This document shows, one piece after another, positions 1-9,509 of a stretch of DNA of 64,000 bases; the first letter of the stretch is position 1, and each line of letters starts with the position of its first letter. Source of the stretch: Comamonas granuli NBRC 101663 (GTDB lineage Bacteria > Pseudomonadota > Gammaproteobacteria > Burkholderiales > Burkholderiaceae_C); the NCBI RefSeq assembly GCF_000739995.1, contig NZ_BBJX01000007.1, forward strand, positions 124,001-188,000, read 5' to 3'. Position numbers and translations under genes: made by a program. Below the pieces are notes generated by a model. The model searched no databases and was not told the DNA's origin. It saw only the letters and a list, made by a program, of their open reading frames with translations.

Positions 1-251
1 GCAAGATCAACATCGACACCGACATCCGCCTGGCGATGACCGGTGCCGTGCGCAAGTTCCAGGCCGAAAACCCCGACAAGTTCGACATGCGCGAGTGGAT
101 GAAGCCCGCGCGTGAAGCGGCCAAGGCCATTTGCAAGCAGCGCTACCTGGAGTTCGGCTGCGAGGGGCAGGCTGCCAAGATCAAGGGGGCGCCGCTCGCC
201 GTGATGGCACAGAAATACGCTGCGGGCGCACTGGCCCAGGTGGTGAACTGA
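1..251 (+). CDS. fba: Class II fructose-bisphosphate aldolase, C-terminal part
   Basis: The frame is open from the window edge (first full codon at position 3) to TGA at 249-251 and gives the last 82 residues of a protein whose start lies outside. The segment KINIDTDIRLAMTG near its beginning is the conserved phosphate-binding region of class II (zinc-dependent) fructose-1,6-bisphosphate aldolases, and the tail with ICKQRYLEFG and QAAKIKG matches the long CbbA/Fba branch of that family. These enzymes split fructose-1,6-bisphosphate into two triose phosphates in the cytosol, for glycolysis or gluconeogenesis. A strong hairpin follows 20 bases after the stop, so this is the end of its transcript. 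The catalytic metal ligands lie in the missing part and cannot be checked. Confidence 0.9.
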   Translation, partial: KINIDTDIRLAMTGAVRKFQAENPDKFDMREWMKPAREAAKAICKQRYLEFGCEGQAAKIKGAPLAVMAQKYAAGALAQVVN

Positions 252-271
252 CGCCCGCCGCACGACGGCGG

Positions 272-304
272 CAAAAAAACGGCAGCCCGCGGGCTGCCGT
301 TTTG
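272..304. terminator. Bidirectional rho-independent terminator after fba
   Basis: A perfect stem GGCAGCCC/GGGCTGCC with a 2-base loop is extended by flanking A and T runs (AAAAC before, GTTTTG after). It lies between the fba stop and the pntA leader, so it probably ends fba transcription. Confidence 0.85.
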
Positions 305-480
305 CGTTTTGGGGGCCTTCTCTACACGCGCATGCGAGACAGAGCGGGGCCTGTTTCTTCATGTAAGCTTGCGGTCAGTCAGCCTGTACAGGCGCGCGCA
401 GCGGTGCGCGCCTGGTCTTCTGTGCATCCGAGCCCGCACAGGGCTTGCGCAACGATCATAAAACCTGGAGGAGATCATCC

Positions 481-2085
481 ATGCAGACGAGCCCAAGTCC
501 ACTGGTGCAGCGCATTGGCGTGCCCAAGGAAACTTTCCCTGGCGAAAAGCGCGTGGCCACCGTGCCCGACGTGGTGGAAAAACTCATCAAACTCGGCTTC
601 AAGGTGGCTGTGGAAGCGGGTGCCGGCGATGCCGCCCACTTCAGCGACGACACCTACCGCGCCGCGGGCGCCGAGGTGCTGCCCGATGCGGCGCAGCTCT
701 GGGCCGCATCGGACATCGTGCTCAAGGTGCGCCCGCCGAGCAGCGAGGAAGTGGCCCTGATGCGCGAAGGTGGCACGCTGATCGGCTTCGTCTGGCCCGC
801 CCAGAACCCGGCGCTGATGGAGCAGCTCCAGGCCAAGAAGGCCACGGTGCTGGCCATTGACTGCCTGCCCCGCACCCTGAGCCGCGCGCAGAAGATGGAT
901 GCGCTGACCTCCACCGCCGGGGTGAGCGGCTACCGCGCCGTGATCGAGGCGGCCAACGCCTTTGGCCGTTATTTCAACGGCCAGATCACGGCCGCGGGCA
1001 AGGTGCCGCCGGCCAAGGTGTTCATCGCCGGCGCCGGCGTGGCGGGCCTGGCCGCGATTGGCACGGCCGCCAACCTGGGCGCCATCGTGCGCGCCAACGA
1101 CACGCGCGCCGAGGTGGCCGACCAGGTCAAGTCCCTGGGCGGCGAGTTCGTCAAGGTGGACTACGAGGAAGACGGCTCGGGTGGCGGCGGCTACGCCAAG
1201 GTCATGAGCGAGGGCTTCCAGGCGGCGCAGCGCCAGATGTACGCCGAGCAGGCGAAGGATGCCGACATCATCATCACCACGGCCCTGATCCCCGGCAAGC
1301 CCGCGCCCAAGCTGATCACCGCCGAGATGGTGCAGAGCATGCGCCCCGGCAGCGTGATCGTGGACATGGCGGCCGAGCAGGGCGGCAACTGCGAACTGAC
1401 CGTGCCCGGCGAGGCCGTGGTGCGCCATGGCGTGACCATCATCGGCTACACCGACCTGGCCTCGCGCCTGGCCAAGCAGTCGTCCACGCTCTACGCCACC
1501 AACCTGCTGCGCCTGATCGAAGAGCTGTGCAAGGCCAAGGATGGCGTGGCCGTGGTCAACATGGAGGACGACGCCATCCGCGGCCTCACCGTCGTCAAGG
1601 ACGGCGCCCTCACCTGGCCCGCCCCGCCGCTCAAGGCGGCCCCGGCCCCTGCGCCCAAGCCTGCAGCCGCAGTGCCTGCGGCCGAGAAAAAGTCCAGCCA
1701 CGGCCCGGGCGCGCCCATGTCGGCCAAGACGCTGACCATCGTCTTTGCCGTGCTGGCCGTGCTCTTCTGGGGGGTGGGCGCCTATGCGCCGGTGGCTTTC
1801 CTGGGCCACTTCACGGTGTTTGTGCTGGCCTGCTTCATCGGCTACATGGTGGTGTGGAACGTCACCCCGGCCCTGCACACGCCGCTGATGAGCGTGACCA
1901 ATGCCATCTCCAGCATCATCGCCATCGGGGCGCTGGTGCAGATTGCACCGCCCGAAGCGGGGACGAACGGACGCCCGGACGGCTTGATCCTGTGGCTGGC
2001 CTTTGCCGCCCTGGTGCTTACCGCCGTCAACATGTTCGGCGGCTTTGCCGTGACGCGCCGCATGCTGGCCATGTTCCGCAAATAA
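481..2085 (+). CDS. pntA: NAD(P)(+) transhydrogenase subunit alpha
   Basis: PntA is the NAD(H)-binding subunit of the proton-translocating transhydrogenase of the inner membrane, which uses the proton gradient to reduce NADP+ with NADH. The 534-residue product starts with an alanine-dehydrogenase/PNT N-terminal domain (RIGVPKETFPGEKRVA) followed by a Rossmann domain with GAGVAGLAAIG near residue 182. An Ala/Pro linker around residues 385-410 leads into hydrophobic segments at 420-534. This is the E. coli-like layout, in which the alpha subunit carries part of the membrane domain (E. coli PntA has 510 residues). I chose the ATG at 481 because AGGAGG precedes it by a few bases and the protein then begins like its family. 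pntB follows 21 bases later, so the two form an operon. Confidence 0.95.
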   Translation: MQTSPSPLVQRIGVPKETFPGEKRVATVPDVVEKLIKLGFKVAVEAGAGDAAHFSDDTYRAAGAEVLPDAAQLWAASDIVLKVRPPSSEEVALMREGGTLIGFVWPAQNPALMEQLQAKKATVLAIDCLPRTLSRAQKMDALTSTAGVSGYRAVIEAANAFGRYFNGQITAAGKVPPAKVFIAGAGVAGLAAIGTAANLGAIVRANDTRAEVADQVKSLGGEFVKVDYEEDGSGGGGYAKVMSEGFQAAQRQMYAEQAKDADIIITTALIPGKPAPKLITAEMVQSMRPGSVIVDMAAEQGGNCELTVPGEAVVRHGVTIIGYTDLASRLAKQSSTLYATNLLRLIEELCKAKDGVAVVNMEDDAIRGLTVVKDGALTWPAPPLKAAPAPAPKPAAAVPAAEKKSSHGPGAPMSAKTLTIVFAVLAVLFWGVGAYAPVAFLGHFTVFVLACFIGYMVVWNVTPALHTPLMSVTNAISSIIAIGALVQIAPPEAGTNGRPDGLILWLAFAALVLTAVNMFGGFAVTRRMLAMFRK

Positions 2086-2106
2086 GAACAAGAGGGAGAA
2101 CACACC

Positions 2107-3522
<1,416 letters not shown>

Positions 3523-3553
3523 CGGGGCATAATGGCCCAGGCAAAAAAGCACG

Positions 3554-3583
3554 ACCGTGCTAAATGTTCCGGCACGGTTTTTC
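3554..3583 (+). terminator. Probable terminator after pntAB
   Basis: Arms ACCGTGC and GCACGGT (7 bp, 11-base loop) are followed by a short T run (TTTTTC). The hairpin lies between pntB and fadD, 31 bases upstream of the fadD start. Confidence 0.6.
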
Positions 3584-3614
3584 ACACACGATAAACACAG
3601 CAGGAGACTTGCAG

Positions 3615-5294
3615 ATGACCGACCGCATTTGGCTCAAGAGCTACCCGTCCGGCGTACCCGCCGACATCGACGCGGGGCAGTACCCGTCGCTCGTGGCGTT
3701 GATGGAGGAGGCCTTCACGAAGTACAAGGACCGCGTGGCCTATAGCTTCATGGGCAAGGACATCACCTACGCCCAGACCGACTCGCTGAGCAGCGCCTTC
3801 GCAGCCTACCTGCAGGGGCTCGGTCTGGCCAAGGGGGACCGTGTGGCCATCATGATGCCCAACATCCCCCAGTACCCCGTGGCGGTGGCGGCCATCCTGC
3901 GCGCCGGCTACGTGGTGGTCAACGTCAACCCGCTGTACACGCCGCGCGAACTGGAGCACCAGCTCAAGGACTCGGGCGCCAAGGCCATCGTCATCATCGA
4001 GAACTTTGCCACCACGCTGGAGCAGTGCATCGCGCACACGCCCGTCAAGCATGTGGTGCTGTGCGCCATGGGCGACCAGCTCGGCCTGCTCAAGGGCGCG
4101 CTGGTCAACTACGTGGTGCGCAACGTCAAGAAGATGGTGCCGGCCTACAACCTGCCCCATGCCGTGCGCTTCAATGAAGCCATTGCCCAGGGCACGCGCG
4201 GCACCTTCAAGAAGCCCGACATCAAGCCCGACGACATCGCCCTGCTGCAGTACACCGGCGGCACCACCGGCGTCTCCAAGGGGGCTGTGCTGCTGCACCG
4301 CAACGTGATCGCCAACGTGCTGCAGTCCGAGGTCTGGAACGAACCGGTGATGAAGAAGGTGCCAGCCGGCGAGCAACCCACCAGCATTTGCGCGCTGCCG
4401 CTCTACCACATCTTCGCGTTTACGGTGAACATGATGCTGTCCATGCGCACCGGGGGCAAGACCATCCTGATTCCCAATCCGCGCGACCTGCCTGCCGTGC
4501 TCAAGGAGCTGTCCAAGCACACCTTCCACAGCTTCCCGGCGGTCAACACGCTGTTCAACGGCCTGGCCAACCACCCGGACTTCAACACCGTCAACTGGAA
4601 GAACCTCAAGGTCTCCGTGGGCGGCGGCATGGCGGTGCAGGGCGCCGTGGCCAAGCTCTGGTTGGAGAAGACGGGCTGCCCCATCTGCGAGGGCTACGGC
4701 CTGTCGGAGACCAGCCCCTCGGCCAGTTGCAACCCGACCACCAGCACCGAGTTCACCGGCACCATCGGCGTGCCCCTGCCCAGCACCTTTATGAAGCTGC
4801 TGGACGACGAGGGCAACACCGTCTCCGAGCTGGGCCAGCCCGGCGAGATCGCCATCAAGGGCCCGCAGGTCATGGCCGGCTACTGGCAGCGCCCCGACGA
4901 GACCGCCAAGGTCATGACGGCGGACGGCTACTTCAAGACCGGCGACGTGGGCGTGATGGACGAGCGCGGCTACTTCAAGATCGTGGACCGCAAGAAGGAC
5001 ATGGTGCTGGTGAGCGGCTTCAACGTCTACCCGAACGAGGTGGAGGAAGTCGTGGCCAACTGCCCCGGCGTGCTTGAATGCGCCGTGGTCGGCGTGCCCG
5101 ACGAGAAGACGGGCGAGGCGGTCAAGCTCGTCATCGTCAAGAAGGACCCCGAGCTGACCGAGGCCGAGGTGCGCGAGTTCTGCCGCGCCAACCTCACGGG
5201 CTACAAGCAGCCCAAGGTGGTGGAGTTCCGCACCGAACTGCCCAAGACGCCCGTGGGCAAGATCCTGCGGCGCGAGCTGCGCGACAAGAAGTAA
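3615..5294 (+). CDS. fadD: Long-chain fatty acid-CoA ligase
   Basis: FadD activates long-chain fatty acids with ATP and CoA at the inner face of the membrane for beta-oxidation. The product has 559 residues, as does the E. coli enzyme (561). It contains the AMP-binding P-loop YTGGTTGVSKGA, the LPLYHIFAF segment, the EGYGLSETSP motif and the fatty-acyl-CoA synthetase signature around GYFKTGDVG, and it ends with PKTPVGKILRRELR, including the conserved late lysine. An upstream ATG at 3564 is in frame, but the ATG at 3615 has AGGAGA at a good distance and starts with the family's usual MTDRIWLKSYP, so I take 3615. A strong terminator follows the gene, which appears monocistronic. Confidence 0.95.
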   Translation: MTDRIWLKSYPSGVPADIDAGQYPSLVALMEEAFTKYKDRVAYSFMGKDITYAQTDSLSSAFAAYLQGLGLAKGDRVAIMMPNIPQYPVAVAAILRAGYVVVNVNPLYTPRELEHQLKDSGAKAIVIIENFATTLEQCIAHTPVKHVVLCAMGDQLGLLKGALVNYVVRNVKKMVPAYNLPHAVRFNEAIAQGTRGTFKKPDIKPDDIALLQYTGGTTGVSKGAVLLHRNVIANVLQSEVWNEPVMKKVPAGEQPTSICALPLYHIFAFTVNMMLSMRTGGKTILIPNPRDLPAVLKELSKHTFHSFPAVNTLFNGLANHPDFNTVNWKNLKVSVGGGMAVQGAVAKLWLEKTGCPICEGYGLSETSPSASCNPTTSTEFTGTIGVPLPSTFMKLLDDEGNTVSELGQPGEIAIKGPQVMAGYWQRPDETAKVMTADGYFKTGDVGVMDERGYFKIVDRKKDMVLVSGFNVYPNEVEEVVANCPGVLECAVVGVPDEKTGEAVKLVIVKKDPELTEAEVREFCRANLTGYKQPKVVEFRTELPKTPVGKILRRELRDKK

Positions 5295-5320
5295 GCGCGC
5301 CAGCCGGTCTGGGCGACAAT

Positions 5321-5355
5321 CAAGGAGCGGCCTGGCGCCGCTCCTTGTCTTTTGT
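5321..5355 (+). terminator. Rho-independent terminator after fadD
   Basis: A 10-bp perfect stem AAGGAGCGGC/GCCGCTCCTT with a 5-base loop is followed by GTCTTTTGTC. It sits between fadD and the nucleosidase gene. Confidence 0.8.
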
Positions 5356-5369
5356 CTGCCTACTTTGCC

Positions 5370-6119
5370 ATGACCACCGCCATCCTCAGCGCCCTGCCCG
5401 AAGAACAGTCCGGCCTCATCACCAGCCTGGAGCGCGCGCGCCGGGTGATGCATGCGGGGCGGTCCTTCTGGCTCGGCCACCTGTACGACAGGCCCGTGGT
5501 GCTGGCGCTCTCGGGCATAGGCAAGGTGGCTGCCGCCACCACGGCCACGGTGCTGGCCGAGCGCTTTGGCGTGGCGCGCATCGTCTTCACGGGTGTGGCC
5601 GGCGGCGTGGGCGAGGGCGTGCAGGTGGGTGACGTGGTGGTGGCACAGGACTATGTGCAGCACGACATGGACGCCTCGCCGCTGTTCGAGCGCTGGCTGG
5701 TGCCGGGCTACGCCGGTGTGCGCCTGCCGTGCGATACGGCCTTGACTGCTCATCTTTCAGGAGCTGTCAGCGCTTGCCTGGCGGGCGATGTGGCCGATTT
5801 TCATTCAAATGCCGATGGGCGGCGGCCGAGCCTGCACCAAGGGCTGGTGGCCAGTGGCGACCGCTTTGTCACCTGCGCCCAGGTCTCGCGCGCGCTGCGC
5901 GAGCCCCTGGTGGCCGCCGGGCACGATGTGCTGGCCGTGGAGATGGAGGGCGCCGCCGTGGCCCAGGTGTGCCTGGATTACGGCCTGCCGTTTGCCGCCG
6001 TGCGCACGATTTCCGACCGGGCCGATGATGACGCGCACGTCGATTTCCCGGTCTTCATCCAGACCGTGGCCAGCCGCTACGCCGACCACATCGTGCGCCA
6101 TCTGCTCCAGTCGCTATAA
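5370..6119 (+). CDS. mtnN: 5'-methylthioadenosine/S-adenosylhomocysteine nucleosidase
   Basis: The enzyme hydrolyses methylthioadenosine and S-adenosylhomocysteine to adenine and the thio-sugar, which recycles by-products of SAM-dependent reactions in the cytosol. The 249-residue product begins with ILSALPEEQ and has SGIGKVAAA, FTGVAGGVGEGVQVGDVVV, the purine-binding VEMEGAAVAQV and the catalytic-Asp segment TISDRADD. The ATG at 5370 gives the family N-terminus; a TTG six codons upstream is in the terminator tail and less likely. Residues 125-147 (near LSGAVSACLAGDVADFHSN) are encoded by a copy of the dispersed 65-bp repeat, inserted in frame between conserved blocks. The stop codon TAA lies inside a second copy of the same repeat. 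The gene has its own terminators upstream and appears to be a single-gene unit. Confidence 0.92.
   Translation: MTTAILSALPEEQSGLITSLERARRVMHAGRSFWLGHLYDRPVVLALSGIGKVAAATTATVLAERFGVARIVFTGVAGGVGEGVQVGDVVVAQDYVQHDMDASPLFERWLVPGYAGVRLPCDTALTAHLSGAVSACLAGDVADFHSNADGRRPSLHQGLVASGDRFVTCAQVSRALREPLVAAGHDVLAVEMEGAAVAQVCLDYGLPFAAVRTISDRADDDAHVDFPVFIQTVASRYADHIVRHLLQSL
5745..5810 (+). repeat. Dispersed repeat A, copy inside mtnN
   Basis: Forward copy (GGAGCTGTCAGCGCTTGCC, then GCCGATTTTCATTCAAAT). It is translated as part of the nucleosidase without disturbing the frame. Compared with the intergenic copies it has lost the second GCGCTGG arm (GCGATGT instead). Confidence 0.75.
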
Positions 6120-6175
6120 AAAACAGAGCTGCTGGCGCTTGGTGGGCGGTCGCTGGAGGCTGATTTCATTGGATG
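6112..6175 (+). repeat. Dispersed repeat A, copy at the end of mtnN
   Basis: Forward copy starting CGCTATAAAAAACAGAGCTG, then CTGGCGCTT, a short loop, CGCTGGAGGCTGATTT. The TAA stop of mtnN is the TAA inside its first bases, so the repeat provides the end of that gene. Confidence 0.85.
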
Positions 6176-6259
6176 TCCGTGGGCGCTGCGTCCTGGGCGC
6201 TGCCCTCGGTCCGGGCGCAGCCGCGGGGCGTGCAAAGCCGTGCAGCACCCCGGGGAGGC

Positions 6260-7249
6260 CTACTTCAGCCATCCGCGCTTGCGGAAGTACCACATGGGCA
6301 CCAGCGCGCTGGAGATCATCAGCCCGAGCACATAGGGGTAGCCCAGGTGGCCCAGCCACTCGATCTCCGGAAACCGCAGGTTCATGCCATAGAGGCTGGC
6401 GACCAGCGTGGGCGGCAGCAGGGCCACGCTGGCCACCGAGAAGATCTTGATGATCTTGTTCTGGTTGATGTTGGTGAAGCCGACGGTGGCGTCCATCAGG
6501 AAGTTGATCTTGTCGAACAGAAAGGCCGTGTGGCTGTCGAGCGAGTCGATGTCGCGCAGGATCTGGCGCGCTTCCTCGAACTGCTCGGCGTCGAGCATCT
6601 TGCTGCGCATCATGAAGCTCACGGCGCGCCGTGTGTCCATGACGTTGCGCCGGATGCGGCCGTTCAGGTCCTCCTGGCGCGCGATGGCGGCCAGCACCTT
6701 GCCGGCGCGCTCGTCCGTCACGTCGCCCGAGAGCACCTGCTTGCTCGCCTGCTCCAGCTCGTCGTAAATGCCTTCCAGGGTGTCGGCGGAGTATTCGGCG
6801 TCGGCGTCGAAGAGCTTGAGCAGCACGTCGCGCGCGTCCGCGATCAGGCCCGGCGCGCGGCGCGCGCGCAGGCGCAGCAGGCGGAACACGGGCACATCCT
6901 CGTCGTGGATGGAGAACAGCACGCCCTTGCTGCGCAGTTCGTCGTTGACCAGGTTGAGGATGAAGGCCACGCGCGCCGCGCGCGGCTGGCCGCGGTCGTC
7001 GATCAGGAAGTCGCTGCGGATGTGCAGCTCGCCGTTGTCTTCCTCGTAAAACCGGGCCGACTCCTCGATGTCGTCGTCCATCGCGTCCTCGGGGATGGAC
7101 AGGCCGAAATACTGCGCGACCCAGCGCTTTTCATCGGTGGTGGGCGATTCGAGATCGACCCAGATGGGCTGGAACCGGGAGAGCTCCTCCAGCGATTCGA
7201 TTTCTTCCTGGACAAGGCGCCCGTTGGCGAGCGTAAAGACGTTGAGCAT
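6260..7249 (-). CDS. corA: Magnesium/cobalt transporter CorA
   Basis: CorA is a homopentameric inner-membrane channel for Mg2+ (also Co2+ and Ni2+). The 329-residue product has the long cytoplasmic N-terminal domain and a helical neck, followed by two C-terminal membrane helices. The family signature GMN follows the first of these (SLYGMNL), and a basic tail (FRKRGWLK) ends the protein. Length and layout are normal for the family. The ATG at 7249 gives MLNVFTLANGRL, the usual start. The gene faces mtnN; the roughly 140 bases between the two stops hold repeat A and nothing else that I recognise. Confidence 0.95.
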   Translation of the reverse strand: MLNVFTLANGRLVQEEIESLEELSRFQPIWVDLESPTTDEKRWVAQYFGLSIPEDAMDDDIEESARFYEEDNGELHIRSDFLIDDRGQPRAARVAFILNLVNDELRSKGVLFSIHDEDVPVFRLLRLRARRAPGLIADARDVLLKLFDADAEYSADTLEGIYDELEQASKQVLSGDVTDERAGKVLAAIARQEDLNGRIRRNVMDTRRAVSFMMRSKMLDAEQFEEARQILRDIDSLDSHTAFLFDKINFLMDATVGFTNINQNKIIKIFSVASVALLPPTLVASLYGMNLRFPEIEWLGHLGYPYVLGLMISSALVPMWYFRKRGWLK

Positions 7250-7515
7250 GCGATGGCTCCCGGCAGGGGTGGATCGGGGGGGACGGTGGGGGTGCTTTCA
7301 GCCCCGATACGGCCGGGAGCTGAAAGCTATCGACTGGGATAGGCTTCCATGACAAGGGTCTCCAGATTGCAAGCACGCAATTATCGCACCGGCCGTCCTC
7401 GAGCGGCTGGTGCGGGGGCATGTCCGCGATGTCCAGGGGGTGGTGCGCCGCCCGCGGCGCGGGCGCGCCCGGTGGCCCGCGCGCCCGGTCTGCCCGCCGC
7501 GGTGGGGCGTTTTTT

Positions 7516-8307
7516 TCAGGCCGGGGCGGAAGGCCCTGGCGCCGCCAGGGCGCGGGCGCGGCACAGGTCTTCCCAGGCGGCCGGCTTGAGGCCCGGCGAG
7601 CGCAGCAGCAGGGGGGCGTCGTAGGTCACCACGGCAGGCACGCCCGCGAGCGCGAAGGGCTGGCCGCGCAACTGCCCCAGGGGCTCGGTGCGGCCCAGGC
7701 AGTGGCGCACGGCCGCGCGCCCCATGAGCAGCACCACCGCCGGGCGCAATTGCTGCAGCACGCCGTCGAGGGCGCCGGGCAGCGCCAGGCCGCCTGCTGC
7801 CGCGTCCGGGGCGCTGGCCACGGAGCACAGGTACACCTGCGGATGGCGGTGCAGCCCCAGGGCGCGCAGCATATTGTCCAGCAGGCGTGCACCCTGTTCG
7901 GCCAGGCGGGCATGCGTCTGCAGGCTCTCGGCCACCAGCAGCCAGGCCGTCCCCAGTCCGGGCGGGGTCTGGGCGGGGTCGGCGTCCGGGTAGAGGGCTT
8001 GTGCGGGCAGGAGCACGGCCGGGCTCGCATCCGCAGGGCGGGCGGGGGCCGGCGCTGCGCGCCGCACGGGAGCCGCTGCAGTGGCCGGTGGCGCGGCGGC
8101 CTCGGGGCGTGCGGGCGTCGCTGGCGGCGCAGCGGCAGTGGCAGTGGCAGTGGCAGTGGCAGTGGCAGGCGGCGGGGCCGGCGGCGCAGCCTCTGCCGCG
8201 GCTGCGGGCTGCCAGAGCCGCACGCCCATTTCGAGCAGCATGGCACGCTGGCGCGCGTCCAGGGCCAGGCCGGGCGGTGCGGACGAGGGGGCGTCAGGAG
8301 GGTTCAC
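7516..8307 (-). CDS. Uracil-DNA glycosylase-like protein lacking catalytic motifs
   Basis: The 263-residue product aligns by eye with the C-terminal two thirds of type 4/5 uracil-DNA glycosylases: ARLLDNMLRALGL (residues 140-152), VYLCSV, LRPAVVLLMGRAAV, PLGQLRGQPF, VPAVVTYDAPLLL and AWEDLCRA all sit in family order. The key sites are changed. The GEAPG loop reads VAESL (125-129), the usual THP of the second motif reads YDAP (229-232), and the N-terminal cysteine pair of the 4Fe-4S cluster is absent; only three Cys remain. Residues 35-95 are Ala/Pro/Thr-rich low complexity, including a Thr-Ala run coded by a hexanucleotide repeat. It starts with GTG, overlapping the rimI stop as GTGA, so it is translationally coupled to rimI. 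It may be an inactive or repurposed member of the family. Confidence 0.7.
   Translation of the reverse strand: MNPPDAPSSAPPGLALDARQRAMLLEMGVRLWQPAAAAEAAPPAPPPATATATATATAAAPPATPARPEAAAPPATAAAPVRRAAPAPARPADASPAVLLPAQALYPDADPAQTPPGLGTAWLLVAESLQTHARLAEQGARLLDNMLRALGLHRHPQVYLCSVASAPDAAAGGLALPGALDGVLQQLRPAVVLLMGRAAVRHCLGRTEPLGQLRGQPFALAGVPAVVTYDAPLLLRSPGLKPAAWEDLCRARALAAPGPSAPA
8134..8168. repeat. Hexanucleotide tandem repeat GGCAGT inside the UDG-like gene
   Basis: Five perfect GGCAGT units plus a partial one. Read on the minus strand they encode alternating Ala and Thr (residues about 48-58). Because the unit is six bases, changes in copy number keep the frame and only alter the length of the linker. 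Confidence 0.95.
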
Positions 8308-8768
8308 AGCGCGCGGCTCATCACGATGGCGTCCTCGCGCCCGCCCGCGGCCACGGGGTAGTAGCCCTTGCGCACACCCGCCGCCTGGAAGCCGTTGGCC
8401 TCGTAGACCTGGCGCGCACGCTGGTTGCCCACGCGCACTTCAAGCCACAGCCATTGCAGGCCCCGGGCGCGCGCCCACAGGGCGAGCGCATCGAGCAGCA
8501 CCTGGGCCCAGCCCTGGCGCTGGAAGGCCGGTGCGACCGTCAGATTGAGCAGGTGCGCCTCGTCCACCCCCGCCATGGCGACGAAGTAGCCCAGAATGCA
8601 ATCCCCGCCCAGCAGGAGGTCGATGCGGTAGCCGCTGGCCAGCGCATCGGTGAAATGGCGGCGCGACCACGGGTGCGCGTGGGCCTGCTGCTCGATGGCC
8701 AGCACGCCGTCGAGCTGCGCCAGCGACAGGGGCGCGAGCCGCACGGGCACGGCGGCTTCCGTGGTCAT
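8304..8768 (-). CDS. rimI: Ribosomal protein S18 alanine N-acetyltransferase
   Basis: RimI is a GNAT-family acetyltransferase that acetylates the N-terminal alanine of ribosomal protein S18. The 154-residue product shows the GNAT acetyl-CoA site (VAPAFQRQGWAQVLLDAL, with Q-R-x-G-x-A in motif A), then LWLEVRVGNQRARQVYEANGF and the GYYP segment typical of RimI. Its ATG overlaps the tsaB stop as ATGA, and its own stop overlaps the next start as GTGA, so tsaB, rimI and the UDG-like gene form a tightly coupled operon. The pairing with tsaB is common in proteobacteria and supports the identity. Confidence 0.92.
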   Translation of the reverse strand: MTTEAAVPVRLAPLSLAQLDGVLAIEQQAHAHPWSRRHFTDALASGYRIDLLLGGDCILGYFVAMAGVDEAHLLNLTVAPAFQRQGWAQVLLDALALWARARGLQWLWLEVRVGNQRARQVYEANGFQAAGVRKGYYPVAAGGREDAIVMSRAL

Positions 8769-9463
8769 GGCGCGGCCCCGGCGCGCAGCGCCGCGCGTTC
8801 GGCCGTGGTCTGGGCGACCTTGTCGCGCAGGTAGAGCGGCAGCGCACCGCGCGCATCCGTGCCGCGGCCGGCCGCGAGCCAGGCGGGCGCCAGTTGCAGC
8901 AGCGCGCGCGCCGTGGGCAGCGCCGCCACATGGTGCGCCTGCGGGGCCAGGCGGGCGCCGTAGGCGGCTTGGGCGTTGCCCGCCACCGTCCAGCCCTCCG
9001 GCACGGGCACATGCTCGGGTGCGCACAGCTGGGGCCCCCAGGGCATATGCCAGCGGTCCTGCTGCCATTGCAGGTGGGCGGCATAGACCTCGTCCATGCG
9101 GGCGTCGAGCACGGCCACCACCTCGGTGCAGCCGTGGGCATCGCGGGCCGCCTGGGCCAGCGTGCTCAAGGTGTCTATGGGCAGCACGGGCAGGGCGCGG
9201 GCGCCGCTGGCGCCATAGGCCAGGCCTTGCGCCACGGCGCAGGCCGTGCGCAGGCCGGTGAACGAGCCCGGGCCTTGCCCGAAGACCAGGGCATCGAGCT
9301 GCGCCAGCCGCAGGCCGGACTGGGCGAGCAGCGCCTCGATGGCCGCGATCAGGCCGCGCGAGGCCTGCGCGCCCCCGGGGCCGGTGTGCTCCCACACGGC
9401 CGTGCCGCGCTGGATGGCGACGGACAGGGTTTCGGTGCTGGTATCGAAGGCAAGCAGGTGCAT
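8765..9463 (-). CDS. tsaB: tRNA threonylcarbamoyladenosine synthesis protein TsaB
   Basis: TsaB is the ASKHA-fold partner of TsaD and TsaE in the complex that makes the t6A modification at position 37 of ANN-decoding tRNAs. The 232-residue product starts with LLAFDTSTETLSVA, followed by the family motif FGQGPGSFTGLR (residues 62-73) and GLAYG, all usual for TsaB. It is the first gene of the minus-strand operon and stands back to back with dacB, only 46 bases apart, so both promoters must lie in that short gap or inside the coding ends. A second t6A gene (the Sua5-type synthase) lies 4 kb further on. Confidence 0.94.
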   Translation of the reverse strand: MHLLAFDTSTETLSVAIQRGTAVWEHTGPGGAQASRGLIAAIEALLAQSGLRLAQLDALVFGQGPGSFTGLRTACAVAQGLAYGASGARALPVLPIDTLSTLAQAARDAHGCTEVVAVLDARMDEVYAAHLQWQQDRWHMPWGPQLCAPEHVPVPEGWTVAGNAQAAYGARLAPQAHHVAALPTARALLQLAPAWLAAGRGTDARGALPLYLRDKVAQTTAERAALRAGAAP

Positions 9464-9509
9464 GGGCGGGTGCGCCGGGGCAAAAGGGTATTATCGCTAG
9501 ACTTGGGCG

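Noticed and set aside
389-414. Hairpin CAGGCGCGC/GCGCGCCTG in the pntA leader as a riboswitch or attenuator
   Set aside because: A single GC-rich stem with an 8-base loop is expected by chance here; no known riboswitch core is visible.
7250-7515. Small genes in the gap before corA
   Set aside because: The open frames there are Arg/Gly/Pro-rich, without a ribosome-binding site or motif. I see only the corA promoter region.
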